From NCBI RefSeq assembly GCF_008000895.1, contig NZ_CP042823.1, positions 2,483,001 through 2,547,000 of the forward strand: DNA of 64,000 bases. The letters are read 5' to 3'. The position numbers and the translations under genes were made by a program. The stretch is from Methylobacterium sp. WL1. GTDB lineage: Bacteria; Pseudomonadota; Alphaproteobacteria; Rhizobiales; Beijerinckiaceae. A model generated the notes under the pieces. The model did no database searches. It was not told where the DNA came from and saw only the letters and a list, made by a program, of their open reading frames with translations. This document shows positions 9,541 through 18,644 of the stretch, one piece after another (position 1 is the stretch's first letter; each line of letters opens with the position of its first letter).

Positions 9541-9810
9541 ATGGCGAACGATACCGGCAGAAGCCTGAGCTTCACCCGTGCGGCCGCCCGTAGCCTCAAT
9601 CGGATGCCGAAGCCGACCGAAGACCTGACCCGGCAGAAGCTTCAACTCTATGCGCAGGATCCCGACAGCCTCGCCACCAACGTGGAGGCACTGAAAGGCG
9701 CAGGAGAGCGGTACCGATTGCGAGTCGGGGATTGGCGTGCGGTCTTCACGACCGAGGCGGATCGGATCATTGTCCACGCCGTCGGCCCGCGCGGCTCGAT
9801 CGAGGGCTAG
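9541..9810 (+). CDS. RelE/HigB-type toxin
   Basis: The 89-aa basic protein ends with the RelE/ParE-superfamily pattern YRLRVGDWRAVFTTEADRII followed by HAVGPRGSIE. Toxins of this fold cut mRNA on the ribosome or poison gyrase. GGGGCGGG lies directly before the ATG. It is divergent from murB, and the antitoxin gene starts 2 bases after its stop, so the order is toxin first, as in HigBA modules. Which target it has cannot be told from sequence. Confidence 0.78.
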   Translation: MANDTGRSLSFTRAAARSLNRMPKPTEDLTRQKLQLYAQDPDSLATNVEALKGAGERYRLRVGDWRAVFTTEADRIIVHAVGPRGSIEG

Positions 9811-9811
9811 G

Positions 9812-10204
9812 ATGCTGCCCGTGACCATCGTCAGAACCCGGACGCCCTCCGGAGAAGCCATCGTGATCCTGCCGGAGGCGAGACTCGAGCGGTTGCGCGA
9901 GCTGGCGGAAGACACCCTCGACGCACGCGTCATCGACGAGTCGCAGCGGCGCCTGGACGGCGGCGAGAACGAGCTTCTGGACGAGGCCGATCTCGAAGCC
10001 CTGCGCGCGGCACCGTGTCCCCTGGCGTTCTGGCGTGCCCGGCGGGGCATGACGATTGCGGTGCTGTCGCGCGACGGGTCGGTGCCCGAGGTGAAACTCA
10101 TCGATCTCGAAACTGGCGCGGGCACGGCCGATCCTGCCGTCTACGAACGGCTGGCACGGGCGCTCGACATCGATGTCGAAGACCTCATGCCGGACTCAGC
10201 CTGA
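9812..10204 (+). CDS. HTH-type antitoxin of the RelE/HigB-like pair
   Basis: The 130-aa protein has an acidic N-terminal part and a C-terminal Xre-like helix-turn-helix (LAFWRARRGMTIAVLSRDGS then VYERLARALDIDVEDLMP), the layout of antitoxins that also repress their own operon. The ATG at 9812 is one base after the toxin stop codon, so translation is coupled. The gene runs convergently toward murC with only 16 bp between the stop codons. Together with 9541-9810 it forms a complete two-gene cassette inserted between murC and murB. Confidence 0.75.
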   Translation: MLPVTIVRTRTPSGEAIVILPEARLERLRELAEDTLDARVIDESQRRLDGGENELLDEADLEALRAAPCPLAFWRARRGMTIAVLSRDGSVPEVKLIDLETGAGTADPAVYERLARALDIDVEDLMPDSA

Positions 10205-10220
10205 TCGACGCCCATCCCGC

Positions 10221-11627
10221 TCACTTCCCCCGCGCGGCGAGTTCGCCCGGCAGCGCGTAGGCCCATTGCGTGATGGTGCCGGCGCCGAGGCACACGACGT
10301 AGTCGGTGGGCTTGGCGAGTTCGGCCACGATGCCGGCCAGCTCCTCGGGCCGCTCCAGGGGGCGGGCGTCGCGGTGGCCGCGGGAGCGCAGGCCCGCGAC
10401 GAGCGCGTCCCGGTCGGCGCCTTCGATCGGCGACTCGCCGGCCGTGTAGACCGGGGCGACGATCACGGTGTCGGCGTCGTTGAAGCAGGTGCAGAAATCG
10501 TCGAACAGCGAGGCGAGGCGGGTGTAGCGGTGCGGCTGCACCACCGCGATGACGTTGCCGTCGGTTGAGGCACGGGCCGCCTTGAGCACCGCCTTGATCT
10601 CCACCGGATGGTGCCCGTAATCGTCGAAGATCGTGGCGCCGTTCCACTCGCCGGTGCGGGTGAAGCGACGCTTGACCCCGCCGAAGCCCGCCAGCGCCCG
10701 ACGGATGGCGTCGTGCGAGACGCCGAGCTCGTTGGCGACGGCGAGCGCCGCGGTGGCGTTCAGCGCGTTGTGCTTGCCCGGCATCGGCAGGACGAGATCT
10801 TCCATCTCCATGCGGAAGCCCGGACGCCGGTCTCGGATCATCACGCGGAAGCGGCTCTGGCCGCCCTTCAGATCCACATCCAGCAGGCGCACGTCGGCCT
10901 GGGGATTCTCGCCGTACGTGATGATGCGCCGGTCCTCGATATGGCCGACCATGTCCTGCACCACCGGATGGTCGGTGCACATCACCGCGAAGCCGTAGAA
11001 CGGGATGTTGTCGATGAAGCGCCGGAAGGCGTCCTTCACCGCCTCGAACGAGCCGAAATGGTCGAGATGCTCAGGGTCGATGTTGGTGACGATGGCGACA
11101 TCGGCGGGCAGCTTGAGGAAGGTCCCGTCGGACTCGTCGGCCTCCACCACCATCCAGTCGCCCTCGCCCATGCGGGCGTTGGTCCCGTAGGCGTTGATGA
11201 TGCCGCCGTTGATCACGGTCGGGTCCAGGCTGCCGGCGTCGAGCAGAGTCGCGACCAGCGAGGTCGTGGTGGTCTTGCCGTGGGTGCCCGCGATGGCGAC
11301 GCAGGACTTGAAGCGCATCAGCTCGGCCAGCATCTCGGCGCGCCGGACCACGGGCAGCCGGCGCTCGCGGGCGGCCTGCAGCTCCGGGTTGTCCCGGCGG
11401 ATCGCGGTCGAGACCACCACCAGGGCGGCCGCGTCCACGTTCTCGGCCTGGTGGCCGACGAAGGTGCGGATTCCCTTCTCGGCCAGCCGGCGGACGTTGG
11501 CGTTGTCCGAGGCGTCGGAGCCCTGGACCGTGTAGCCGAGGTTGCTCATCACCTCGGCGATGCCGGACATGCCGATGCCGCCGATGCCGATGAAGTGGAT
11601 GGGGCCGAGCTTGTCGGGCAGCTTCAT
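10221..11627 (-). CDS. murC: UDP-N-acetylmuramate--L-alanine ligase MurC
   Basis: MurC adds the first amino acid to UDP-MurNAc. The 468-aa protein begins [20 protein letters not shown], with the Rossmann-like motif of Mur ligases, and carries the ATP-binding P-loop [21 protein letters not shown], and DYGHHPVEI typical of MurC. It follows murG across a gap of about 130 bp that holds a short repeat element, so coupling to murG is weaker than at the other junctions. At its 3' end it is convergent with a toxin-antitoxin pair. Confidence 0.97.
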   Translation of the reverse strand: MKLPDKLGPIHFIGIGGIGMSGIAEVMSNLGYTVQGSDASDNANVRRLAEKGIRTFVGHQAENVDAAALVVVSTAIRRDNPELQAARERRLPVVRRAEMLAELMRFKSCVAIAGTHGKTTTTSLVATLLDAGSLDPTVINGGIINAYGTNARMGEGDWMVVEADESDGTFLKLPADVAIVTNIDPEHLDHFGSFEAVKDAFRRFIDNIPFYGFAVMCTDHPVVQDMVGHIEDRRIITYGENPQADVRLLDVDLKGGQSRFRVMIRDRRPGFRMEMEDLVLPMPGKHNALNATAALAVANELGVSHDAIRRALAGFGGVKRRFTRTGEWNGATIFDDYGHHPVEIKAVLKAARASTDGNVIAVVQPHRYTRLASLFDDFCTCFNDADTVIVAPVYTAGESPIEGADRDALVAGLRSRGHRDARPLERPEELAGIVAELAKPTDYVVCLGAGTITQWAYALPGELAARGK

Positions 11628-11653
11628 CTGTTTCGTGCCTTCCGTAACGTCAT

Positions 11654-11752
11654 GGTTTCAAAAGGTCTGGGACCTTTTGCGGGTGCAGGGTGGAGCCCTG
11701 CCGTCGGGCTTCGCCCCGATCCCCCGCCAGAGGGCTGAGCCCTTCGGAAACC
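11654..11752. repeat. Short element with terminal inverted repeats (copy 1, between murG and murC)
   Basis: The element begins GGTTTCAAAAGG and ends CCTTCGGAAACC, so its two ends are near-perfect inverted repeats of about 12 bp. Inside are smaller palindromes such as GGGCTGAGCCC. On the opposite strand it closely matches the element at 15804-15871, which is shorter in the middle. No coding capacity is apparent. It resembles a small non-autonomous or palindromic intergenic repeat. Confidence 0.6.
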
Positions 11753-11758
11753 CCATTG

Positions 11759-12868
11759 CTACCCACGGGTGGCCGTCTCGATGACGACCTCGGCCAACCG
11801 CTCGGCGGCATCGTGAATGCCGGCGCTTCTGGCCGCATCGGCCGCCGCGGTCAATTTTGCCGGCGTCTCGAAGCAGGCGACCAGCTCGGCCGCGAGGCGA
11901 TCCGGTGTGAACGCGGTCTGCTTCAGGGCGAGCGCCGCGCCGATCGCGTCGAGGGTCGCGGCGTTGGCGGCCTGGTCCTGATCGAGGGAGCCGGGCAGCG
12001 GCACCAGGATCGAGGGCCGGCCGATCGCCGCGAGTTCCGACACGGTGGAGGCGCCCGATCGCGAGACCACGAGGTGGCTCGCCGCCATCCGGGCCGGCAG
12101 ATCCTTGAAGAACGGAGCGGCCTCGAGCCCAGCGAGTCCGAGGGCGAGGTAGCGGTTCTGCACCGCGGTCAGGTCCTCTGGCCGGACCTGCTGGACGAGG
12201 TGCAGGCGGCCGCGCAGGTCGGCGGGCAGGCGCTCGATCGCCTCGGGCACGACCTCGCCCATGACCCGGGCGCCCTGGCTGCCGCCGAACACCAGGAGCC
12301 GGAGGGCATCGCGGTCGCCGAGCGGCGGGTATGGAACCTTGGCCGCCTCGATCACCGCCGGGCGGAGCGGGTTGCCGGTGTGGATGCGCCGCGCGCGCGC
12401 CTTGTCGGGCACGCCGCGGACATCCTCGAAGCCGGTGGCGATGGTCCGCGCGCCCCGCGCCAGGAAGGCGTTGGCCCGGCCCATCACGGCGTTCTGCTCG
12501 TGCAGCACCGTCGGCACCCGCAGGATCTGGCCGGCGAGGACCGGCGGTACGGTCGGGTAGCCGCCGAAGCCGACGATTGCGGCCGGGTTGATCCGCCGGA
12601 TCTCCCGGGCGGCGACGCCGAAGCCGCGGCCGAGCGTCAGCACGGCACCGGCCCGCTTCAGGGGCGAGCGGCCCGAGGGCGTCGCCGAGGCGATCGTGAT
12701 CACCTCCGAGGCCGGGAACTCGCCCGAGATCGCGTCGACCCGGGCGTCTGTGGCGAGCGCCACTCGGATGCCGCGGGCGCGCAGGGCGTGGGCGAGGCTC
12801 TCGGCCGGGAACAGGTGGCCGCCGGTGCCGCCCGCGCAGAGCAGGATCGTGGGTGTGAAGACCGTCAT
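11759..12868 (-). CDS. murG: UDP-GlcNAc:lipid I N-acetylglucosaminyltransferase MurG
   Basis: MurG converts lipid I to lipid II on the inner face of the cytoplasmic membrane. The 369-aa protein starts MTVFTPTILLCAGGTGGHLFPAE with the family G-loop GGTGGH, and continues with LHEQNAVMGRANAFLARGA, the sugar-nucleotide-binding FGGSQGARVM, and SRSGASTVSELAAIGRPSILVPLP. Its ATG overlaps the ftsW stop codon as ATGA, showing translational coupling to the flippase/polymerase gene. Confidence 0.96.
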   Translation of the reverse strand: MTVFTPTILLCAGGTGGHLFPAESLAHALRARGIRVALATDARVDAISGEFPASEVITIASATPSGRSPLKRAGAVLTLGRGFGVAAREIRRINPAAIVGFGGYPTVPPVLAGQILRVPTVLHEQNAVMGRANAFLARGARTIATGFEDVRGVPDKARARRIHTGNPLRPAVIEAAKVPYPPLGDRDALRLLVFGGSQGARVMGEVVPEAIERLPADLRGRLHLVQQVRPEDLTAVQNRYLALGLAGLEAAPFFKDLPARMAASHLVVSRSGASTVSELAAIGRPSILVPLPGSLDQDQAANAATLDAIGAALALKQTAFTPDRLAAELVACFETPAKLTAAADAARSAGIHDAAERLAEVVIETATRG

Positions 12869-14031
12869 CGCATCACTCCGGCGACGGTGGCCGAGGCGGT
12901 GCCGGGTGGCTTCTGGCTGAGCAGGACGGTGCGTGGGCGTTTGCGGGTCAGCGCAACCAGAAAGCCCGTGCCGAGCGCCAGGGAGATCATCGACGAGCCG
13001 CCGAAGGAGACGAACGGCAGGGTCATGCCCTTGGCCGGCATCAGCTGGGTGTTCACCGCCATGTTGATGCAGGCCTGGAGCCCGAACAGGGTGGTCAGCC
13101 CGGTGATCGCAAGGCGCGAGAAGGTGTCGTCTGTGCGCCGGGCGAGCTTGAGGCCGCGCAGCACGATGAAAGCGAACAGGCCGACGAGGCACAGGCAGAC
13201 GATCACGCCGAATTCCTCGCCCGTTACGGAGAAGATGAAGTCGGTATGTGCGTCCGGTAGGTGCCGCTTGGCCACCCCCTCCCCCGGGCCGGTGCCGAAC
13301 CAGCCGCCCGAGCGGAACGATTCCCGCGACCAGAAATCCTGGAAGCCGCCGCCGGAATCGCGGTCGAGGAACTTGTTGAAGCGCTCGCGGACGTGATGGA
13401 AGAACAGGTAGGCCGCGAACACGCCGCCGAGCCCGAGCACGCCGAGCAGCGCGACCCAGATCAGGTGCAGGCCGGCGACGAAGAACAGCGCGCACCACAC
13501 CATGGTGATCAGCATGGTCTGGCCGAAATCGGGCTGCAGCAGCAGCGGCACGATGGTGATCGGCAGGAGCAGCATCGCCAGGAAGCCGCCCGGCATGTCG
13601 CGGCGTTGCGCGCCCTCCGAGAAGGCCCAGGCCGCCACGACCACGAAGGCCGGCTTGACGAATTCCGACGGCTGCAGGCCGATCGGTCCGAACTGGATCC
13701 AGCGATGCGCGCCCTTGATCTCCGGGCCGAACTTGCCGGCAAGCAGGCAGAGCGCGACGCCGCAGATCCAGGTGACCAGCGCCAACCGCCGGACCCCGCG
13801 CAGGGACAGGAATGACACGGCGCAGATTAGCAGGATGGTCGGCGCAAGGTATAGCGCCTGCCGGTTGAGGAAGTAGAAGGTCGGCAGGCCGATGCGCTCG
13901 GCGACCGGTGGGCCGCCGCCCATCAGGAAGACTAGGCCGGCCACCATCAGCGCGAACAGCGCCGCGAGCAGCCCGCGGTCCACCGTCCACCACCAGTCGG
14001 TGAGGGGTGTGCGTTCCGCGCGTGAGATCAT
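12865..14031 (-). CDS. ftsW: Peptidoglycan glycosyltransferase FtsW
   Basis: FtsW is the SEDS-family polytopic membrane protein that polymerises septal glycan together with FtsI. The 388-aa product has about ten hydrophobic segments and family signatures GAHRWIQFGPIGLQPSEFVK and FVSFGGSSMI near the C-terminus. The ATG at 14031 gives a normal short N-terminus (MISRAERTPLTDWWW). Upstream, the plus-strand chemoreceptor gene separates it from murD, so ftsW-murG must be transcribed from a promoter in 14032-14314 or within the chemoreceptor gene. Confidence 0.95.
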   Translation of the reverse strand: MISRAERTPLTDWWWTVDRGLLAALFALMVAGLVFLMGGGPPVAERIGLPTFYFLNRQALYLAPTILLICAVSFLSLRGVRRLALVTWICGVALCLLAGKFGPEIKGAHRWIQFGPIGLQPSEFVKPAFVVVAAWAFSEGAQRRDMPGGFLAMLLLPITIVPLLLQPDFGQTMLITMVWCALFFVAGLHLIWVALLGVLGLGGVFAAYLFFHHVRERFNKFLDRDSGGGFQDFWSRESFRSGGWFGTGPGEGVAKRHLPDAHTDFIFSVTGEEFGVIVCLCLVGLFAFIVLRGLKLARRTDDTFSRLAITGLTTLFGLQACINMAVNTQLMPAKGMTLPFVSFGGSSMISLALGTGFLVALTRKRPRTVLLSQKPPGTASATVAGVMR

Positions 14032-14314
14032 GCCGGGCAACGACTCCAGGCCGCGCGGAGGCCGGTCCGCGTCGGTCGAGTCGATCCTGTGGGGGAATGG
14101 TAAACAGAGCCTTATGGCCGGCTGAGCCTGGCGCGGCCCGGGATCCCCAGCGCGGAAGAAGTACCGTATTCGTCCGAGGTATACTGTGGACGATGTCATC
14201 GAATGTTAATTCTCGTTGTGCAACTTGGAGGTGTATCCCCACCAGGATCGGAGACCGGCGTGTTGCATGCGCCGCTTTGCCAGGCCCGATCCGCACAGCA
14301 GAAGTCGGTTCGAG

Positions 14315-15790
14315 ATGTTCGCTGCTCTGAAGGTCCGTGAAGCGCAGGCCAAGCTGGCGGCCCTCGACCGCGTCCAGGGGCTCATCGAGTTCGATCTCGA
14401 CGGCCGCATCCTGTCGGCGAACGGCAATTTCCTCGACGCGGTCGGCTACACCCTGCCGGAGGTGGTCGGGCAGCATCACAGCCTGTTCGTGGACCCGGAA
14501 TATCGTGATTCGGCGGATTACCGGGCGTTCTGGGAGCGCCTGCGCGGCGGCGGGTTCGAATCCGGCCAGTTCCGTCGGGTCGGCCGCGGCGGGCGGCCGA
14601 TCTGGATCCAGGCGTCCTACAACCCGATGCTCGACGCCCGTGGCCGGCCCTACAAGGTGGTGAAGTTCGCCACCGACATCACCCGGCAGCGCACCGAGGA
14701 GGCCGACCGCGCCGGTCAGATCGCCGCGATCCACAAGGTCCAGGCGGTGATCGCCTTCGACCTCGATGGCATGGTTCTCGAAGCCAACGACAACTTCCTT
14801 ACCGCGATGGGCTACGGCCGCGACGAGGTGGTCGGGCAGCACCACAGCCTGTTCGTCGAGGCGGGCTACCGGGACAGCGAGGCCTACCGGGCGTTCTGGG
14901 CGGCTTTGCGCAACGGTACCTATCAGGCCGCGCAGTTCCGCCGCCTCGGCAAGGACGGTCGGGAGATCTGGATTCAGGCGTCCTACAACCCGATCCTCGA
15001 CGCCGGGGGCCGACCCTACAAGGTGGTGAAGTTCGCCACCGACATCACCGATCAGGTCCGCCTGCTGGCCGACCTCCGCAGGCTGATCGACACCAATTTC
15101 GGCGCAATCGAGCACGCGGTCCTGCATTCCACGGATGCCGCCCGCCTGGCCTCCTCGGCGGCGGACTCGACCTCCGGCAATGTCCAGACCGTGGCGGCGG
15201 CGGCCGAGGAACTCGCCGCCTCCGTCGCCGAGATGTCCCAGAGCATCGTGCGCTCTCAGGGCGCCACCGATACCGCCTATACCTGCGTGCGCGAGGCGGA
15301 CGGCCACACCAAGAGGCTCGCCGACAGCGCGACTGCGATGTCCAGCATCGTCGGCCTGATCCAGAGCATCGCCGGCCAGATCAACCTGCTGGCGCTCAAC
15401 GCCACCATCGAGGCGGCGCGGGCCGGCGAGGCCGGCCGCGGCTTCGCGGTGGTGGCAAGCGAGGTGAAGGCGCTCGCCGACCAGGCGGCCCGCGCCACCG
15501 GGCAGATCAACAGTGAGATTGCCAGCGTCCAGCAGGTCTCGCAGGAGGTCGTCGTCGCGCTCGGCTCGATCGGGGCCTCGGTCTCGGTGATGCGCGAGAC
15601 CGTGGTGTCCACCGCAGCGGCCATTGAAGAGCAGAGCGCGGTAACCCGCGACCTCGCCGAGAGCATGCAGAGTGCCGCCGGCGCGGTCACGGCGATAACC
15701 GGCAATATCGGGGCGATCGCGCAAGCCGTGGCCGACGTCTCCGAGGCGGTGGCGACCACGCGGGACGCCGCCAGGGTGCTGGCGCGCTGA
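14315..15790 (+). CDS. Soluble methyl-accepting chemotaxis protein with two PAS domains
   Basis: This 491-aa cytoplasmic receptor has two PAS domains (about residues 20-133 and 142-255). They share long nearly identical stretches such as [13 protein letters not shown] and [13 protein letters not shown] at an offset of 122 codons, so they arose by recent duplication. The C-terminal half is a methyl-accepting signalling domain with the conserved hairpin tip around [22 protein letters not shown]. No membrane segment is visible. Such receptors sense internal redox state or small ligands and control CheA. The gene lies on the opposite strand inside the dcw cluster, between murD and ftsW, with no chemotaxis genes nearby. 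The start [10 protein letters not shown] is chosen because it directly precedes the first PAS domain. Confidence 0.9.
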   Translation: MFAALKVREAQAKLAALDRVQGLIEFDLDGRILSANGNFLDAVGYTLPEVVGQHHSLFVDPEYRDSADYRAFWERLRGGGFESGQFRRVGRGGRPIWIQASYNPMLDARGRPYKVVKFATDITRQRTEEADRAGQIAAIHKVQAVIAFDLDGMVLEANDNFLTAMGYGRDEVVGQHHSLFVEAGYRDSEAYRAFWAALRNGTYQAAQFRRLGKDGREIWIQASYNPILDAGGRPYKVVKFATDITDQVRLLADLRRLIDTNFGAIEHAVLHSTDAARLASSAADSTSGNVQTVAAAAEELAASVAEMSQSIVRSQGATDTAYTCVREADGHTKRLADSATAMSSIVGLIQSIAGQINLLALNATIEAARAGEAGRGFAVVASEVKALADQAARATGQINSEIASVQQVSQEVVVALGSIGASVSVMRETVVSTAAAIEEQSAVTRDLAESMQSAAGAVTAITGNIGAIAQAVADVSEAVATTRDAARVLAR

Positions 15791-15803
15791 CCGACCCGGA
15801 CCG

Positions 15804-15871
15804 GGTTTCCAAAGGGCTCATCCCTTCGGTGGGGCTCCGCACTCGCAAACGGTACCCGACCTTTCGAAACC
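15804..15871. repeat. Short element with terminal inverted repeats (copy 2, between the chemoreceptor gene and murD)
   Basis: The element starts GGTTTCCAAAGG and ends CCTTTCGAAACC, inverted termini with one mismatch. It matches the copy at 11654-11752 read on the opposite strand, including AAGGGCTCA and the CGCAAA to CCTTT segment, but lacks about 30 internal bases. The two copies face each other around murG, ftsW and the chemoreceptor gene. Confidence 0.6.
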
Positions 15872-15887
15872 CTGCCGATCGATGCCC

Positions 15888-17252
15888 TCAGGGCAGCGCC
15901 TGCACCAACGCCCGGAACCTGTCACCGCGGATCTCGAAGTTGCGGAATTGGTCGTAGGAGGCGCAGGCCGGCGAGAGCAGCACCACCGGCTCCGGCGCGC
16001 CCGAGGCGGCGGCGTTCTCGGCGGCCCTGGGGACCGCGACGTCGAGGGTCTCGCAGCGCGTGTAGGGCACGACCCCTTCCAGGGTGGCCGCGAAGGCGTC
16101 CGAGGCCGCGCCGATCAGGTAAGCATGGGCGACCCGCTGGAAATACGGCACCAGCGGGAAGATGCCGCCCTCCTTGGCCTTGCCGCCGAGGATCCAGTGG
16201 ATGTCCCGGAAAGCGGTCAGCGCCTTCTCGGTGGAATCCGCGTTGGTCGCCTTGGAATCGTTGACGAACAGCACGGCGCCGCGCCGCCCGACCTCCTCCA
16301 TCCGGTGCGGCAGTCCCGGAAACGAGGACAGGCCGGCCTGGATCGCCTCGGGCGTCAGCCCGAGCGCGCGGGCCACCGCCACTGCCACCGCCGCGTTCTG
16401 CCAGTTGTGGGCGCCGCGCAGCGAGCCGATGCCGTTGACGTCGGCCAAAGCCGTCCCGTCGGGATCGCGGACGATGCCGTCGCGCACCGTCACGGCGTCG
16501 GCGCAGAGCGCGTCGCCGGCGGGTACGTGGACGCGCACGAGGTCACCGGCGCGCCGCTCGGCGATCGCCCGGCTCGGGCCGTCGTCGATCCCGACCACCG
16601 CCAGCCCGGCGCCGGCGATCAGGCGCTCTTTGATGGCGGCGTACTGCTCCATGGTACCGTGGCGGTCGAGATGGTCCGGCGTGATGTTCATCAGCACCCC
16701 GACCGTGGGGTCGAGACCCGGGGTCAGGTCGATCTGGAACGACGACATCTCGATCACGTGGACGCGGCCGGCATCCGGCGGCGCCAGCGACAGGATCGCG
16801 GTGCCGATGTTGCCGCCCATCTGCACGTCGCGCCCGGCTTGCGCGAGCACGTGGGCGATCAGCGCCGTGGTGGTCGACTTGCCGTTGGTGCCGGTAATCG
16901 CCACCAACGGCGCCTCGGGCGACTGCGCCCGGCGCTCCCGGCAGAACAGCTCGATATCACCGATGATCTCGACCCCGGTCTCGCGGGCGAGCCGGACGGT
17001 CCAGTGTGGCTCCGGATGGGTCAGCGGCACGCCGGGGCTGAGCACCAGGGCCATGAAGCCGGACCAGTCGGCCTCGCGCAGATCCTGTGTGCCCAGGCCC
17101 GCATCCTGCGCGCGCGCCACGCTGTCGGCGTTGTCGTCCCAGGCGATCACCTCGGCGCCGCCGGCCTTCAGCGCGTTGGCCGTGGCCAGCCCCGAGCCGC
17201 CGAGCCCGAACAGGGCGACCTTCTGGCCCGCGAAGACGGTGACGGGTGTCAT
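15888..17252 (-). CDS. murD: UDP-N-acetylmuramoylalanine--D-glutamate ligase MurD
   Basis: MurD adds D-Glu to UDP-MurNAc-L-Ala in the cytosol. The 454-aa protein has the N-terminal substrate-binding motif [14 protein letters not shown], the ATP-binding loop [34 protein letters not shown], and [17 protein letters not shown], all typical of MurD. A palindromic repeat lies in the 206-bp gap separating it from mraY. Confidence 0.96.
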   Translation of the reverse strand: MTPVTVFAGQKVALFGLGGSGLATANALKAGGAEVIAWDDNADSVARAQDAGLGTQDLREADWSGFMALVLSPGVPLTHPEPHWTVRLARETGVEIIGDIELFCRERRAQSPEAPLVAITGTNGKSTTTALIAHVLAQAGRDVQMGGNIGTAILSLAPPDAGRVHVIEMSSFQIDLTPGLDPTVGVLMNITPDHLDRHGTMEQYAAIKERLIAGAGLAVVGIDDGPSRAIAERRAGDLVRVHVPAGDALCADAVTVRDGIVRDPDGTALADVNGIGSLRGAHNWQNAAVAVAVARALGLTPEAIQAGLSSFPGLPHRMEEVGRRGAVLFVNDSKATNADSTEKALTAFRDIHWILGGKAKEGGIFPLVPYFQRVAHAYLIGAASDAFAATLEGVVPYTRCETLDVAVPRAAENAAASGAPEPVVLLSPACASYDQFRNFEIRGDRFRALVQALP

Positions 17253-17298
17253 GGGAAACTCAATTCAACGTGGGAACATCGCCGATCCCACCCAACCC

Positions 17299-17412
17299 CC
17301 TCATCCTGAGGTGCCTGCGCCAGCGGGCCTCGAAGGAGTCCTCCAGGGGTCACGCGGCCGGCTGGAGGGCTCCTTCGAGGCGTCCGCTTTGCGGCCGCAC
17401 CTCAGGATGAGG
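17299..17412. repeat. Palindromic intergenic repeat between mraY and murD
   Basis: The left end CCTCATCCTGAGGTGC (17299-17314) is the exact inverse of the right end at 17397-17412. Inner arms around GCCTCGAAGGAGTCCTCC and GGAGGGCTCCTTCGAGGC also pair. The whole 114 bases can fold into one long imperfect hairpin. It resembles the palindromic repeats dispersed in Hyphomicrobiales genomes. In a transcript from mraY to murD it would form a strong secondary structure. Confidence 0.75.
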
Positions 17413-17458
17413 GCCCGATTGGGATCGGCCGTAGTGGTACATAGTCTAGCACAGTTTC

Positions 17459-18544
17459 TCAGCGCAGCTTCAGGGTCGCGAGGCCCGCGAGCGCCAGGAT
17501 GACCGCGATGATCCAGAACCGGATCACGACCTGCGGCTCTTTCCAGCCCTTCTGCTCGAAATGGTGGTGGATCGGCGCCATCCGGAAGACGCGCTTGCCG
17601 GTGAGCTTGAACGACGCGACCTGGATGATCACCGACATCATTTCTAGGACGAACACGCCGCCGACGATGGCCAGGACGATCTCGTGCTTGGTCGCCACCG
17701 CGATGGTGCCGAGGAGGCCGCCCAGCGCCAGCGAGCCGGTGTCGCCCATGAAGATCTGGGCGGGCGGCGCGTTGAACCAGAGGAAGCCGAGGCCGGCGCC
17801 GATCACCGCGCCGCAGACGACTGCGAGTTCGCCGCTGTCGCGGACATAGTTCACCTGGAGATAGCTCGCGGTGAACGAGTTGCCGACGAGATACGCGATG
17901 ATTCCGAAGGTGCCGCACGCAATCATCACCGGCACGATCGCCAGGCCGTCGAGGCCATCGGTCATGTTCACGGCGTTGCCGGCGCCGACGATCACGAAGG
18001 CGCCGAACAGGGCGTAGAACCAGCCGAGATTCAGCAGCGCGTCCTTGAACACGGGAAAGGCGAGCTGGTTCTGCAGGGCGGCCGGCGAATAGACGGAGAC
18101 GATCGTGCACGCCGCGATGGCGATCATCGCTTCCAGCGACAGCCGGAACTTGCCGGAAAAGCCCTTGTGCGACTGCTTCGTCACCTTGAGGTAGTCGTCA
18201 TAGAAGCCGATCGCCCCGAAGCCGAGGGTGACGGTCAGGGTCACCCACACGTAGTGATTGCGCGGGTTGGCCCAGAGCAGGATCGCCACGACGGCGCCAG
18301 CCAGGATCATCAGCCCGCCCATGGTCGGCGTGCCGCGCTTGGTCAGCAGGTGCGTCTGCGGCCCGTCCTCCCGGATCGGCTGGCCCTTGCCCTGGCGCAG
18401 GCGCAGAAGGGAGATGATCCACGGCCCGAACCAGAACACGAACAGGCCCGCCGTGAACAGCGCGCCGCCGGTGCGGAAAGTGATGTAGCGGAAGACGTTG
18501 AGCGGCGAGAACGTGCCGCTCAGTTCCGAGAGAAGGTACAGCAT
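17459..18544 (-). CDS. mraY: Phospho-N-acetylmuramoyl-pentapeptide-transferase MraY
   Basis: MraY links UDP-MurNAc-pentapeptide to undecaprenyl phosphate to make lipid I. The 361-aa protein has about ten membrane segments and the family motifs [33 protein letters not shown] and [13 protein letters not shown]. Asp residues in the first three motifs are the conserved catalytic or metal-binding ones. It follows murF after a gap of 100 bp. Confidence 0.97.
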   Translation of the reverse strand: MLYLLSELSGTFSPLNVFRYITFRTGGALFTAGLFVFWFGPWIISLLRLRQGKGQPIREDGPQTHLLTKRGTPTMGGLMILAGAVVAILLWANPRNHYVWVTLTVTLGFGAIGFYDDYLKVTKQSHKGFSGKFRLSLEAMIAIAACTIVSVYSPAALQNQLAFPVFKDALLNLGWFYALFGAFVIVGAGNAVNMTDGLDGLAIVPVMIACGTFGIIAYLVGNSFTASYLQVNYVRDSGELAVVCGAVIGAGLGFLWFNAPPAQIFMGDTGSLALGGLLGTIAVATKHEIVLAIVGGVFVLEMMSVIIQVASFKLTGKRVFRMAPIHHHFEQKGWKEPQVVIRFWIIAVILALAGLATLKLR

Positions 18545-18644
18545 CCGGGCGCTCGGCCCCTTTGTTCAGGCGCGGGTTTCGGGGAGCGGCACCGATCGTC
18601 GCGAACGCTCGGGCGTGTCGATCATGGGGCGGATCACGGACGGA

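Noticed and set aside
14032..14314. N-terminal extensions of FtsW and of the chemoreceptor into their shared gap
   Set aside because: Both extensions lack family similarity; starts at 14031 and 14315 give normal N-termini, leaving a gap that can hold divergent promoters.
12869..15724. Very long minus-strand frame extending murG upstream to 1321 aa
   Set aside because: The upstream part is a shadow of ftsW and the chemoreceptor gene. MurG starts with its canonical N-terminus at 12868.
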